A program made the translations under genes and the position numbers. Under the pieces are notes generated by a model. That model was not told the origin of the DNA. It searched no databases and worked only from the letters and a program-made list of their open reading frames with translations. A DNA stretch of 64,000 nt from Nitrosomonas sp. Is79A3 (GTDB taxonomy: Bacteria; Pseudomonadota; Gammaproteobacteria; Burkholderiales; Nitrosomonadaceae), in contig NC_015731.1 of assembly GCF_000219585.1 (NCBI RefSeq), positions 248,001-312,000 on the forward strand. The letters run 5' to 3'. Positions 9,115 to 17,183 of this stretch are shown piece after piece. Position 1 is the stretch's first letter. The number at the start of each line of letters is the position of its first letter.

Positions 9115-10413
9115 ATGTCATCACATCGGTCTAAACCTATTTTTAGTGCATTGGTTCTGCTTTTATGTCTGATCAGTGCGCCTGTGTACGCTCAACTGAA
9201 TATCGAGATTTTTGGTGGCGGGGCGTCACGCATTCCCATTGCTATTGTTCCTTTTGCTGATGAAAATAAACTTCAGCAAAGTATTACGCCAGTGATTAGT
9301 GCTGATTTGCAACGGACTGGTTTGTTTAAACTGGTTGATCCTGCTGGATTGTCGCCACACGCACCTATGGAAGTCGTATATGCGGACTGGGCCAATCGTG
9401 GCGCGAATGCACTGGTAATTGGTCGTGTGGTAGCCATATCCGGTGATCAGGTGGAAATTCAATTCCGTTTAATGGATGTCGCTAAAAAATCGCAATTGAC
9501 CGGATTGGCAATCACGGTTCCAACGGCACAATTGCGTATGGCGGCGCATCGGATTGCGGATGTTATCTATGAAGCATTGACGGGCGATGTTGGGGTATTC
9601 AGTACCCGTATTGCTTACGTGCTGAAACGCGGCAATAAATATGCGCTTCAGGTCGCTGATGCGGATGGCTATAATGCACAATCCATCATTGAATATACAG
9701 AGCCCATTATTTCTCCCGCCTGGTCACCCGATGGCAGTCAATTGGCGTATGTTTCATTTGAGAATAAAAAGCCAATTGTTTACGTACAAAAATTAGCGAC
9801 ACGTGAGCGTCGAGCGGTTGCCAGTTTCAAAGGGAGTAACAGCGCACCAGCGTGGTCTCCTGATGGAAAGAAGCTGGCTGTTGTATTAACCGGACAAGGC
9901 GGGTCGCAAATATTTCTGATTAATGCAGATGGAAGTGGTTTGCAAAGATTAAGCAGAAGTTCTGGGATCGATACTGAGCCGAACTTTTCACCTGATGGCC
10001 GATATATTTTATTTACTTCCGATCGGGGCGGCAGTCCGCAAATATATCGGATGCCCGTAACCGATACTGAAACCAGTAATGCAGAACGGCTTACTTTTGA
10101 AGGTAGCTACAATGTCAGTCCGGATTATAGTCAGGATGGCAAAAGTTTCACTTTTATCCACCGGAACAATAATCAGTTTAACGTAGCGGTTCAGGAAGTT
10201 GGCTCACGTCAGGTACAGATACTGACAAACTCAAAATTTGATGAATCACCTAGTTTTGCGCCTAACGGTAAGATGATCTTATATGCAACTGAGATTGATG
10301 GGCATGGTATATTATCCGCAGTTTCCAGGGATGGGCAGACAAGACAGCATCTATCAGTACAAACAGGTGATATTAGAGAGCCGGCATGGGGCCCTTTGCC
10401 AGTATGGAAGTAA
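9115..10413 (+). CDS. tolB: Tol-Pal periplasmic beta-propeller protein TolB
   Basis: 432 residues. A signal peptide (MSSHRSKPIFSALVLLLCLISAPVYA) is followed by the N-terminal alpha/beta domain and a six-bladed propeller (residues about 200-430). The blades carry the repeated PAWSPDGxxLAYVS-type signature at SPAWSPDG, APAWSPDG, EPNFSPDG and SPDYSQDG. TolB binds Pal and is released by energised TolA. The start at 9115 is preferred over an earlier in-frame start at 9064 because it gives a clean Sec signal and the family's length of about 430. Confidence 0.95.
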   Translation: MSSHRSKPIFSALVLLLCLISAPVYAQLNIEIFGGGASRIPIAIVPFADENKLQQSITPVISADLQRTGLFKLVDPAGLSPHAPMEVVYADWANRGANALVIGRVVAISGDQVEIQFRLMDVAKKSQLTGLAITVPTAQLRMAAHRIADVIYEALTGDVGVFSTRIAYVLKRGNKYALQVADADGYNAQSIIEYTEPIISPAWSPDGSQLAYVSFENKKPIVYVQKLATRERRAVASFKGSNSAPAWSPDGKKLAVVLTGQGGSQIFLINADGSGLQRLSRSSGIDTEPNFSPDGRYILFTSDRGGSPQIYRMPVTDTETSNAERLTFEGSYNVSPDYSQDGKSFTFIHRNNNQFNVAVQEVGSRQVQILTNSKFDESPSFAPNGKMILYATEIDGHGILSAVSRDGQTRQHLSVQTGDIREPAWGPLPVWK

Positions 10414-10442
10414 TGCATATTTTTAACGAAAAGGAGTTATAA

Positions 10443-10961
10443 ATGAGGAAATTATTAGGAGTTTCATTGATTGTGCTGTTATCAGCTTGCGCAAGTCAAA
10501 CCACGCAACCTGAGGTTGATGATCTCACAGCAGGCGCGGGTGCCGGTTCAGGGGGCAGTGATTTGATGGGATCAGGCTCCGCTAGACCCAGCTATTTCAG
10601 TCAATTGCAGGATCCTAATAGTATTTTGTCCAAACGAAGTGTTTATTACGATTATGATAGCTACACCGTTAAAAGTGAATACAGAGAGCTGGTATTGTCG
10701 CATGCCAGATTCTTGCGCGACAATGCAAGTGCCAGCGTAATCCTGCAAGGAAATACCGATGATCGCGGCAGTCGTGAATACAATCTCGCTTTAGGGCAGC
10801 GTCGTGCCGATAGCGTCAGAAATATGATGACCTTAGCAGGTGCGCGCGATGAACAAATTGAATCTGTCAGTTTGGGTGAAGAAAAACCGCGTGCATTGGG
10901 GCATGGTGAATCGGCATGGAGTCAGAATCGCCGCACTGATATTCTTTACCGGGGTGAATAA
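10443..10961 (+). CDS. pal: Peptidoglycan-associated lipoprotein Pal
   Basis: 172-residue outer-membrane lipoprotein. The lipobox is LLSAC with the lipidated Cys at 16, followed by a flexible Gly/Ser-rich linker and an OmpA-like peptidoglycan-binding domain (about residues 60-170) with the diagnostic GNTDDRGSREYNLALGQRRA. It anchors the outer membrane to peptidoglycan and receives TolA/TolB. The start is 6 bases after AAGGAG, 29 bases downstream of tolB. Confidence 0.96.
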   Translation: MRKLLGVSLIVLLSACASQTTQPEVDDLTAGAGAGSGGSDLMGSGSARPSYFSQLQDPNSILSKRSVYYDYDSYTVKSEYRELVLSHARFLRDNASASVILQGNTDDRGSREYNLALGQRRADSVRNMMTLAGARDEQIESVSLGEEKPRALGHGESAWSQNRRTDILYRGE

Positions 10962-10963
10962 AC

Positions 10964-11869
10964 ATGCTGATACGCGCTTTCTTACTGTTGTTACTGCTGG
11001 GCTGCAATGTAAGTCATGCAGCTTTGTTTGGCGATGATGAAGCACGCGAACAGATTGCCGCATTACGAAAGCAAGTCAGTGAAATGGAAGCGCGTATTGC
11101 TAAGATGGAGCAAGCACTGAACAGCCAGGCGTTGCTTGAGCTTTATGCCCAAGTTGAAACGCTTGGACTTGAGTTGGGAAAACTGAACGGACAAATAGAA
11201 ATGCTGAGTAACGATAATGCCTTGTTACAGAAGCGGCAGCGGGATTTCTATATTGATTTGGACAATCGGCTGCGCCAGATTGAACAGCCAGGTAAACAGG
11301 GTTCTTCCGCCCCTGCAGCGCCAGCAAGTATATCGGATAGTACTCCCACGGCAACGCCTTCAGTCAAAGAACAAACAGCAGCGCCACCAGCAGCTGGCGC
11401 AGTAATACCGGAAACTTCATCTTCTGATGGAACTGCTTCTTCCGGTGCGCTTGATTCGGGTAGGGTATCAGCAAATGAATTGGCACCTGCAGGCCCGGCA
11501 GAGAATAGTGCCTATAAAGAAGCGTATGACCTATTTAAGAACGGTGAATATGCAAACGCTATCGCACAATTTGAAAGCTTCCTGGAGAATTATCCGCAGT
11601 CCAGTTTGGCGCCTGGGGCTGCTTACTGGATTGGCAATGCCCGTTATGCACTGCGGGATTATCAACTGGCAATTGACGCTCAGAGAAAATTGATAAGCAC
11701 ATATCCGGATAGCAGTAAAGTACCGGATGCCTTCCTGAATATTGCCAGCAGCCAACATGAAATGGGCGATAGCAAAGCAAGCAAGAAAACCCTGGAAAAT
11801 ATTCTGGCAAAATATCCGAATAGTGAAGCAGCAAAAAAAGCCAAGCAACGCTTGGTTAATATCAAATAA
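10964..11869 (+). CDS. cpoB: Cell division coordinator CpoB (YbgF)
   Basis: 301-residue periplasmic protein that starts two bases after pal. A signal peptide ends around CNVSHA. A trimerising coiled coil follows (about residues 25-95, EQIAALRKQVSEMEARI). Next comes a Pro/Ala/Ser-rich linker (about 110-175). Three C-terminal TPR units (about 178-300) begin YKEAYDLFKNGEYANAI. CpoB binds TolA and coordinates peptidoglycan synthesis (PBP1B) with outer-membrane constriction. The last gene of the classical tol-pal operon, it runs on into queE and queC. Confidence 0.93.
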   Translation: MLIRAFLLLLLLGCNVSHAALFGDDEAREQIAALRKQVSEMEARIAKMEQALNSQALLELYAQVETLGLELGKLNGQIEMLSNDNALLQKRQRDFYIDLDNRLRQIEQPGKQGSSAPAAPASISDSTPTATPSVKEQTAAPPAAGAVIPETSSSDGTASSGALDSGRVSANELAPAGPAENSAYKEAYDLFKNGEYANAIAQFESFLENYPQSSLAPGAAYWIGNARYALRDYQLAIDAQRKLISTYPDSSKVPDAFLNIASSQHEMGDSKASKKTLENILAKYPNSEAAKKAKQRLVNIK

Positions 11870-11969
11870 ATTCCTCGCTTGAACAAATAGCCAGTCAATT
11901 GTTGTTTTCTGCATTACCTTCAAAGTAATATAATCTGTTTCTTTTTCTTCCTCCAGGCGATCATCAATT

Positions 11970-12626
11970 ATGCAAGCGTTAGAGACTGCAACCTTGCGTA
12001 TCAGTGAAATTTTCTATTCTTTACAAGGTGAAACCAGCCGAGTTGGTTTGCCGACGGTTTTTGTGCGTTTGACAGGTTGTCCTTTACGTTGCGGTTACTG
12101 TGATACCGCTTATGCTTTTAGCGGCGGAGCGAATCTATCGATAGCAAAAATCCTGAATCAAGTGGCTCACTATCAAACGAATTATGTGACAGTGACAGGG
12201 GGTGAGCCTTTAGCGCAGAAAGCTTGTTTGGATTTGTTAACTGCATTATGCGATGCGCAGTATTCCGTGTCACTGGAGACCAGCGGCGCATTGGATTTAT
12301 CCAAAGTGGATGTGCGTGTGTGCAAGGTTATGGATATCAAAACCCCGGGTTCGGGTGAAGTGGCTAAAAATAACTGGTCGAATCTTGCTCACCTGAAACA
12401 ACACGACGAAATCAAGTTTGTACTGTGCGATGAAGCAGACTATCAATGGGCTTGCGAAATCATTCATAATAGGCAGTTGCAGCAAACATGCCCAATCCTG
12501 CTTTCACCCGTTTATGGTAGCTTGGATCCCGCGACACTGGCATCCTGGATACTGCGCGACAGCCTGCCGGTAAGGATGCAGATTCAGATGCATAAATTGC
12601 TTTGGGGCGAAGGGCCGGGAAGATGA
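11970..12626 (+). CDS. queE: 7-carboxy-7-deazaguanine synthase
   Basis: 218-residue radical-SAM enzyme that converts 6-carboxytetrahydropterin to 7-carboxy-7-deazaguanine in queuosine/preQ1 synthesis. The iron-sulfur cluster motif is compact: CPLRCGYC (residues about 38-45, CxxxCxxC), followed by the SAM-binding VTGGEPL. The N-terminal EIFYSLQGETSRVGLPTVFVRL matches the family substrate/SAM region. It lies 100 bases after cpoB and immediately before queC, the next pathway step. Confidence 0.95.
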   Translation: MQALETATLRISEIFYSLQGETSRVGLPTVFVRLTGCPLRCGYCDTAYAFSGGANLSIAKILNQVAHYQTNYVTVTGGEPLAQKACLDLLTALCDAQYSVSLETSGALDLSKVDVRVCKVMDIKTPGSGEVAKNNWSNLAHLKQHDEIKFVLCDEADYQWACEIIHNRQLQQTCPILLSPVYGSLDPATLASWILRDSLPVRMQIQMHKLLWGEGPGR

Positions 12627-12643
12627 AACATGCCGATTAGTCT

Positions 12644-13324
12644 ATGAAAAAAGCAGTGGTATTGCTATCCGGCGGATTGGATTCCGCGACTACGCTGGCG
12701 ATAGCTCGAGACAGACAATTTGAATGTTATGCTTTAAGTGTCGATTATGGCCAGCGGCATCGATCAGAATTAGAAGCAGCAAAGAAAGTCGCACAATCTT
12801 TAGGTGCTCATACCCATCAAATTATCAAACTTGATCTGACAATTTTTGGTGGATCAGCACTCACAGATCGCTCAATTGAAATTCCAACTTCAGGAGAGAG
12901 TACAAATATCCCCATCACTTATGTGCCCGCCAGAAATACCATCATGCTGTCGTTGGCGTTGGCATGGGCTGAGACATTGAATAGTCAGGATATCTTCGTC
13001 GGTGTGAACGCCGTTGATTATTCCGGCTACCCGGACTGCCGCCCAGAATATATTCAGGCATTTGAGAATATGGCGAATCAGGCAACCAAAGCAGGCATTG
13101 AAGGCAAAAAACTGACCATTCATGCACCGCTTATGTATTTATCCAAGAAAGAAATTATCCAGGAAGGAATCGCTCTGGGTGTTGATTACAGTTTAACCGT
13201 TTCTTGTTATCAGGCTGATGAGTTGGGACGGGCTTGTGGAGTTTGTGACTCCTGTCGTATCCGGCGTGCTGGATTTGCTGCGGCAGGTACAATCGATACA
13301 ACATATTATCTGATTACTCCATAA
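12644..13324 (+). CDS. queC: 7-cyano-7-deazaguanine (preQ0) synthase
   Basis: 226-residue ATP-dependent nitrile-forming enzyme acting directly after QueE. The PP-loop SGGLDSATT is at residues 9-17. The C-terminal zinc site is [17 protein letters not shown] (four Cys). Length and motifs match the family throughout. It is 17 bases downstream of queE and likely co-transcribed. Confidence 0.96.
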   Translation: MKKAVVLLSGGLDSATTLAIARDRQFECYALSVDYGQRHRSELEAAKKVAQSLGAHTHQIIKLDLTIFGGSALTDRSIEIPTSGESTNIPITYVPARNTIMLSLALAWAETLNSQDIFVGVNAVDYSGYPDCRPEYIQAFENMANQATKAGIEGKKLTIHAPLMYLSKKEIIQEGIALGVDYSLTVSCYQADELGRACGVCDSCRIRRAGFAAAGTIDTTYYLITP

Positions 13325-14046
13325 ATTATTACAAATGATCTGAAGTCATTTAGGCGTATCAAACTGCTATTTCTTCTGAGGATTATTCTTACTACTTCTT
13401 GTAGTCTAGTGGTTGTGTAAAGATTCAGATTGGGCTTGATCGTTACTGAACCTAAATTCCTCTGTTAGGTCACTCCAATGGCCAAAGAGGGTAGAGGGAA
13501 ACCGAGGATCTGTGAATTTTTCGGTCTGGTCGCAATAATTTTGTTAATCCTAATTTCCTTAGTTGTAATTTAGGATAAAAATGGCTGTAATCTAATACTA
13601 TCAATGGTTCCCGGCTAAAAATGTTAACTGCTCCTCAGTTACAGAAAACAAGCTGAGAGCAAGGCATGAAAACACTTTCAGCAGATTTTGATTATTTCAC
13701 TAAAATCTCACCTGATTGGTGATGCCATGTATCTTTCAAAGAACCTTAATCAATAGGGTTCTTGAGCGATTTAAGAGCCTTCAACTGAGGAATTTAGGTT
13801 GAAATCGTTTGCGGAAAACGATGCGCTTCCACGGGTAGATACCGATTAAGGTTTTGGCTTTAAAGTCGTGTAGAGAAATAATATCCATTGGTGATTAGGC
13901 GCTAGCTCAAGTTTAGACATTCGGTATCAAAAGAGCGACCATTAAGGCAGAAGCAAAGTGGCAATACGCGGCATAAAATATTCAAAAAATGAGCGGAAAT
14001 ACACAAATTGCTTGTTGCGCCGCGCGGTTCATTCCAATACAATAGT
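13325..14046. other. Gene-free stretch between queC and the zur-like gene
   Basis: About 720 bases with stops in all frames and no recognisable protein. It contains the inverted repeat listed separately at 13447-13802. The right half (to about 14030) leads into the promoter/operator of the Fur-family gene. It looks like the remains of an inserted element, but no transposase is recognisable. Confidence 0.6.
13447..13802. repeat. Inverted-repeat-bounded element, possible MITE or IS remnant
   Basis: A 20-base end at 13447-13466 containing AACCTAAATTCCTC is repeated in inverted orientation at 13783-13802 (18 of 20 identical, 14 contiguous). A third, weaker copy of the same motif (CCTAATTTCCTTAGTT) lies inside near 13550. 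The 356-base interval has no ORF. Short terminal inverted repeats around non-coding DNA suggest a MITE-like element or the skeleton of a deleted IS. No target duplication could be assigned. Confidence 0.5.
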
Positions 14047-14061
14047 TGCAACATTGTTGCA
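14047..14061. promoter_or_regulatory. Palindromic operator before the Fur/Zur gene
   Basis: TGCAACATTGTTGCA is a perfect TGCAAC-N3-GTTGCA inverted repeat ending 11 bases before the ATG at 14073. The same palindrome class stands before the TonB receptor gene (14972-14986). It is probably the binding site of the Fur-family regulator encoded here (autoregulation); this is inferred from the shared motif. Confidence 0.6.
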
Positions 14062-14072
14062 TTTATTTAAGT

Positions 14073-14501
14073 ATGTTTATGTTTAATAAGTTTCATAGAA
14101 CCGCTGAAGAGTTGATTCGGCATAGCGGTGGACGAGCAACGGGAGGCAGAATTGGGATTCTGGCTGTTTTGCTGGCAGAACAACAAGCGATTACGCACCG
14201 GGAAATTGAACAGCGTTTGCTGGGAACATTGAGACTGGATCGGGTAACTTTATATCGCGCGCTCGAGTGGCTAACCGGGAAAAATCTGATCCATAAAGTA
14301 ACCAGTGATGACCGGGTTTGGCGTTATCATGCCAACCGGGAGTTGCATTCACATCAACATGCGCATTTCAAATGTACCTGTTGTTCGCAGATGATCTGTC
14401 TGGATGTTTTGCCGATTGAGCGAAGCTGGCCTTTACCGATCGGCTATCGATTTCAGGAGATTGAGCTAACGGTAAAAGGTCTTTGTGCCGATTGTAGTTA
14501 A
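14073..14501 (+). CDS. Fur-family metalloregulator, probably Zur
   Basis: 142 residues: an N-terminal winged-helix domain (about 5-80, RVTLYRALEWLTGKNLIHKV) and a C-terminal metal-binding/dimerisation domain. Metal ligands are visible: the HSHQHAHF cluster, CTCC, and the terminal CADC, giving a structural zinc site. Zur assignment rests on the neighbouring ZnuD-like receptor and the shared operator, not on sequence alone. The ATG at 14073 is chosen because an earlier TTG frame start at 14046 would place the operator palindrome inside the gene. A second in-frame ATG is at 14079. No strong ribosome site is seen. Confidence 0.82.
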   Translation: MFMFNKFHRTAEELIRHSGGRATGGRIGILAVLLAEQQAITHREIEQRLLGTLRLDRVTLYRALEWLTGKNLIHKVTSDDRVWRYHANRELHSHQHAHFKCTCCSQMICLDVLPIERSWPLPIGYRFQEIELTVKGLCADCS

Positions 14502-14570
14502 AAAATTCACTTTACAAAGTAAAAAAGGTCGAGTGGTCTTCTATGGTTAGGAAACCAGTTTGAATTTCTA

Positions 14571-14894
14571 ATGATACGCAAAAGCTTATTTCTGATTTTG
14601 ACGTTAGCATTATTGTCTGTGCCGGTCTTTTCAATGGCGCACGCTTTCACACATTTTGCACAAGCCGATGTGCTCGATGTCACTGGAGCCGAGACTGATG
14701 ATGGCGGTGACCTTGATGAAATCTGCTTGGATTGTCTTGCCCTTACTGCATTAAATATCTTTTTAGCTGCTTCCGGGTTTTCCCTTGCTGGTCCGATAGC
14801 ACGTCACCGCTTGTCATTACTGACAGTTAGGCATCACTCTGACAACAGAATCCTTTCCTATCATTCACGTGCCCCTCCATTTCATTTCATCTGA
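14571..14894 (+). CDS. Small exported protein with CxxC motif in zinc locus
   Basis: 107 residues: a signal peptide (MIRKSLFLILTLALLSVPVFSMAHA), an acidic segment (ETDDGGDLDE), a CLDCLALTALN motif, a second hydrophobic stretch (about 65-80) and a His/Arg-rich tail. Small exported Cys/His proteins of this layout (DUF2946-like) often stand next to metal-responsive TonB receptors. It may bind zinc or assist its passage in the periplasm. It sits between the zur-like regulator and the receptor on the same strand. The family assignment is tentative. Confidence 0.65.
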   Translation: MIRKSLFLILTLALLSVPVFSMAHAFTHFAQADVLDVTGAETDDGGDLDEICLDCLALTALNIFLAASGFSLAGPIARHRLSLLTVRHHSDNRILSYHSRAPPFHFI

Positions 14895-14971
14895 TTCTTA
14901 AACGGCTAATCCTGATCTGAATCAGTCGCTAAGCAATCTATTGATTGCATGTGATTGATCAGTTTCATTGA

Positions 14972-14986
14972 TGCAACTCAGTTGCA
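14972..14986. promoter_or_regulatory. Palindromic operator before the TonB receptor
   Basis: TGCAACTCAGTTGCA is a perfect 15-base palindrome with the same half-site TGCAAC as the site before the Fur-family gene. It lies 31 bases upstream of the receptor ATG, in a position suited to repression. It is predicted to be a Zur box. Confidence 0.6.
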
Positions 14987-15017
14987 CACCAAATACCTAT
15001 TTAATTAGGAAAGCTGT

Positions 15018-17069
15018 ATGGATTATTCTGATCATAAATTAATTAATGCAAAATGGCTGGCATCTAAATCAACAGTGGTTATCCTGGTATTTTTCCTGTT
15101 GAAGATATCCAGTACGTCTGCACAAGGTGTCAGTAAGAATGTCGAATTACCGAGTGTACAAATTACTGCGCCAACTTCAGGCTCGGCTGAATCGTCTGGG
15201 ATCAAGGCGGATATCATATTGCAAGGCGATCGTCTGCGCCGGAAACGGGAAACCAATCTGGGTGATACGCTATCGCATGAACTGGGAGTGACTTCCAGCA
15301 GCTTTGGACCAGGGGCTGGCCGCCCAATTATTCGAGGGCAGGACGGACCTCGTGTACAGGTCCTAGAAAATGGCGTTGGTACGGGTGATCTGTCGATCAT
15401 TAGCCCGGATCATGCCGTGGCAACAGAAACCTTAAATGCATCACGCATCGAAATACTACGCGGACCATCCACATTGTTGTACGGAAGCGGTGTGTCCGGC
15501 GGCGTGGTGAATGTCGTCAACGATCGCATACCTGATCGCCTGTTTAAGACACCGCAAGCAAACTTTGAAGGACGCTTCAATTCTGCCTTGGAAGAACGCA
15601 ACGGCGCTCTCAATGCGTCAGGCAGCTTGGGCAGAATGTCCTGGAATATTGAAGGCGCCAAAAGAAAAACCAATGATGTTCATATTCCTGGCCGTGCGAA
15701 TCCCAATGATCCAAACAGTGAAATTGGTTTTGTCAGAAATAGTGCGATCAATTCGAGTAATTTATCGGTGGGCAGTTCCTATATGGGTGACCGCGGCTTT
15801 GTGGGCATGTCGGTTTCAAGGCTGGAGAATTTTTACGGTATTCCCGGCCCGGAAGGTGCAAAAATTGACATGAGTCAGACCCGCTATGGTTTGGCTGGTG
15901 ATCTGGATAATCCATTAAAAGGATTCCAGCAACTCAAAATGCGCTTTAATTATAATGATTACCAGCACAAGGAGCTTGAACAGAGCGGTGATGCTGGCAG
16001 CCGTTTTAAGAATAACGAATTGGATAGCCGAGCCGAACTAATCCATTCCCCGATCGCTCAGTGGCAAGGTGTCATGGGCATTCAGTTACAGAATCGCAAT
16101 TTTTCCGCCAAAGGCGAAGAAGCTTTCGTGCCATCCAGCCTCTCGCAATCGGCCGGATTATTTATGCTTGAGAAGCGTGAATGGCAGCAATGGCGGTTTG
16201 AAGCGGGCGGGCGTTTTGAACATACCGCCCATAACCCGCAAGCCACGCAGCTGCAAACGCGTGACTTTAATTTGTATAGCGTATCCGCAGGAAGTGCCTG
16301 GAAATTTATGGATGGTTATCAGATCGACTTGACCGCCACGCGCGGACAACGTGCCCCGAATACTGTCGCACTGTATGCCAATGGTAAGCATGTAGCCACC
16401 AATACTTTTGAGCAAGGGGATCAAGCCTTGAGAAAAGAAACTTCGAATAACTTTGACATTGCACTGCAAAAAACCACAGGAACGATTACCGGGAAAGTAA
16501 ATTTATTCTATAACTACGTCAATGATTATATTTTTCAGCAAAGCCGCGATAGCAATGGCGACGGTTTCGCGGACAGGGTTAACGATGAAGGATTGTTGGA
16601 TAAGCATGGTGCTTTTCTGGTTCAGGATTTTTCACAAACGCGCGCAAAATTTTATGGTCTGGAAGCCGAAGCTATCATTGCACTATTACCCGATACGCTT
16701 AATTTGCGGTTATTTACCGATATCGTTTATGGCAGGCTAAAGGATAACGGCAATATCCCACGCTTGACTCCGCAACGCTTCGGCTTTGATCTGGATTACA
16801 GAAAAAATGCGTGGCAAGCCAATTTCAATCTGACACGTGTGACCCGCCAGGATCGCGTAGCCGTATTGGAAACTGAAACTTCCGGTTATACGCTGATGAA
16901 CGCCGAAATGGGCTATCACATGAAACTTGCTAAATCCGTTCACTATACGCTTTTCCTTCAGGGCAGAAATTTGCTGGATAGCGATATGCGTGTACATACC
17001 TCGTTTCTGAAAGATGCAGCACCTTTGCCAGGGCGAGCTATTGTTGCGGGAATTAGAGGGTCTTTCTAA
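15018..17069 (+). CDS. TonB-dependent outer-membrane receptor, ZnuD-like
   Basis: 683 residues: an N-terminal signal/anchor (about 20-37), a plug domain (about 45-175) and a 22-strand-type barrel ending in a C-terminal Phe (VAGIRGSF). The plug sequence GAGRPIIRGQDGPRVQVLENG and the following SPDHAV are characteristic of ZnuD/TdfJ zinc receptors. A histidine-bearing extracellular loop is not obvious. Import would depend on TonB-ExbBD, not encoded in this window. The start is supported by AGGAAAG 5 bases upstream. The palindromic site at 14972-14986 and the upstream Fur-family gene suggest induction on zinc limitation. Confidence 0.85.
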   Translation: MDYSDHKLINAKWLASKSTVVILVFFLLKISSTSAQGVSKNVELPSVQITAPTSGSAESSGIKADIILQGDRLRRKRETNLGDTLSHELGVTSSSFGPGAGRPIIRGQDGPRVQVLENGVGTGDLSIISPDHAVATETLNASRIEILRGPSTLLYGSGVSGGVVNVVNDRIPDRLFKTPQANFEGRFNSALEERNGALNASGSLGRMSWNIEGAKRKTNDVHIPGRANPNDPNSEIGFVRNSAINSSNLSVGSSYMGDRGFVGMSVSRLENFYGIPGPEGAKIDMSQTRYGLAGDLDNPLKGFQQLKMRFNYNDYQHKELEQSGDAGSRFKNNELDSRAELIHSPIAQWQGVMGIQLQNRNFSAKGEEAFVPSSLSQSAGLFMLEKREWQQWRFEAGGRFEHTAHNPQATQLQTRDFNLYSVSAGSAWKFMDGYQIDLTATRGQRAPNTVALYANGKHVATNTFEQGDQALRKETSNNFDIALQKTTGTITGKVNLFYNYVNDYIFQQSRDSNGDGFADRVNDEGLLDKHGAFLVQDFSQTRAKFYGLEAEAIIALLPDTLNLRLFTDIVYGRLKDNGNIPRLTPQRFGFDLDYRKNAWQANFNLTRVTRQDRVAVLETETSGYTLMNAEMGYHMKLAKSVHYTLFLQGRNLLDSDMRVHTSFLKDAAPLPGRAIVAGIRGSF

Positions 17070-17183
17070 CAGCATTTCAAGTAAAAAGAACGGAGGTTAT
17101 TGCAAAATAGTCTTTTAATGCTAATCTGCTATAACAATCATTTCAGATGACTTCATTAAAAGCATGTCTGTAAGTAAGGAACT

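Noticed and set aside
11970..13324. preQ1 riboswitch before queE
   Set aside because: The 100 bases before queE show no recognisable compact pseudoknot signature by eye.
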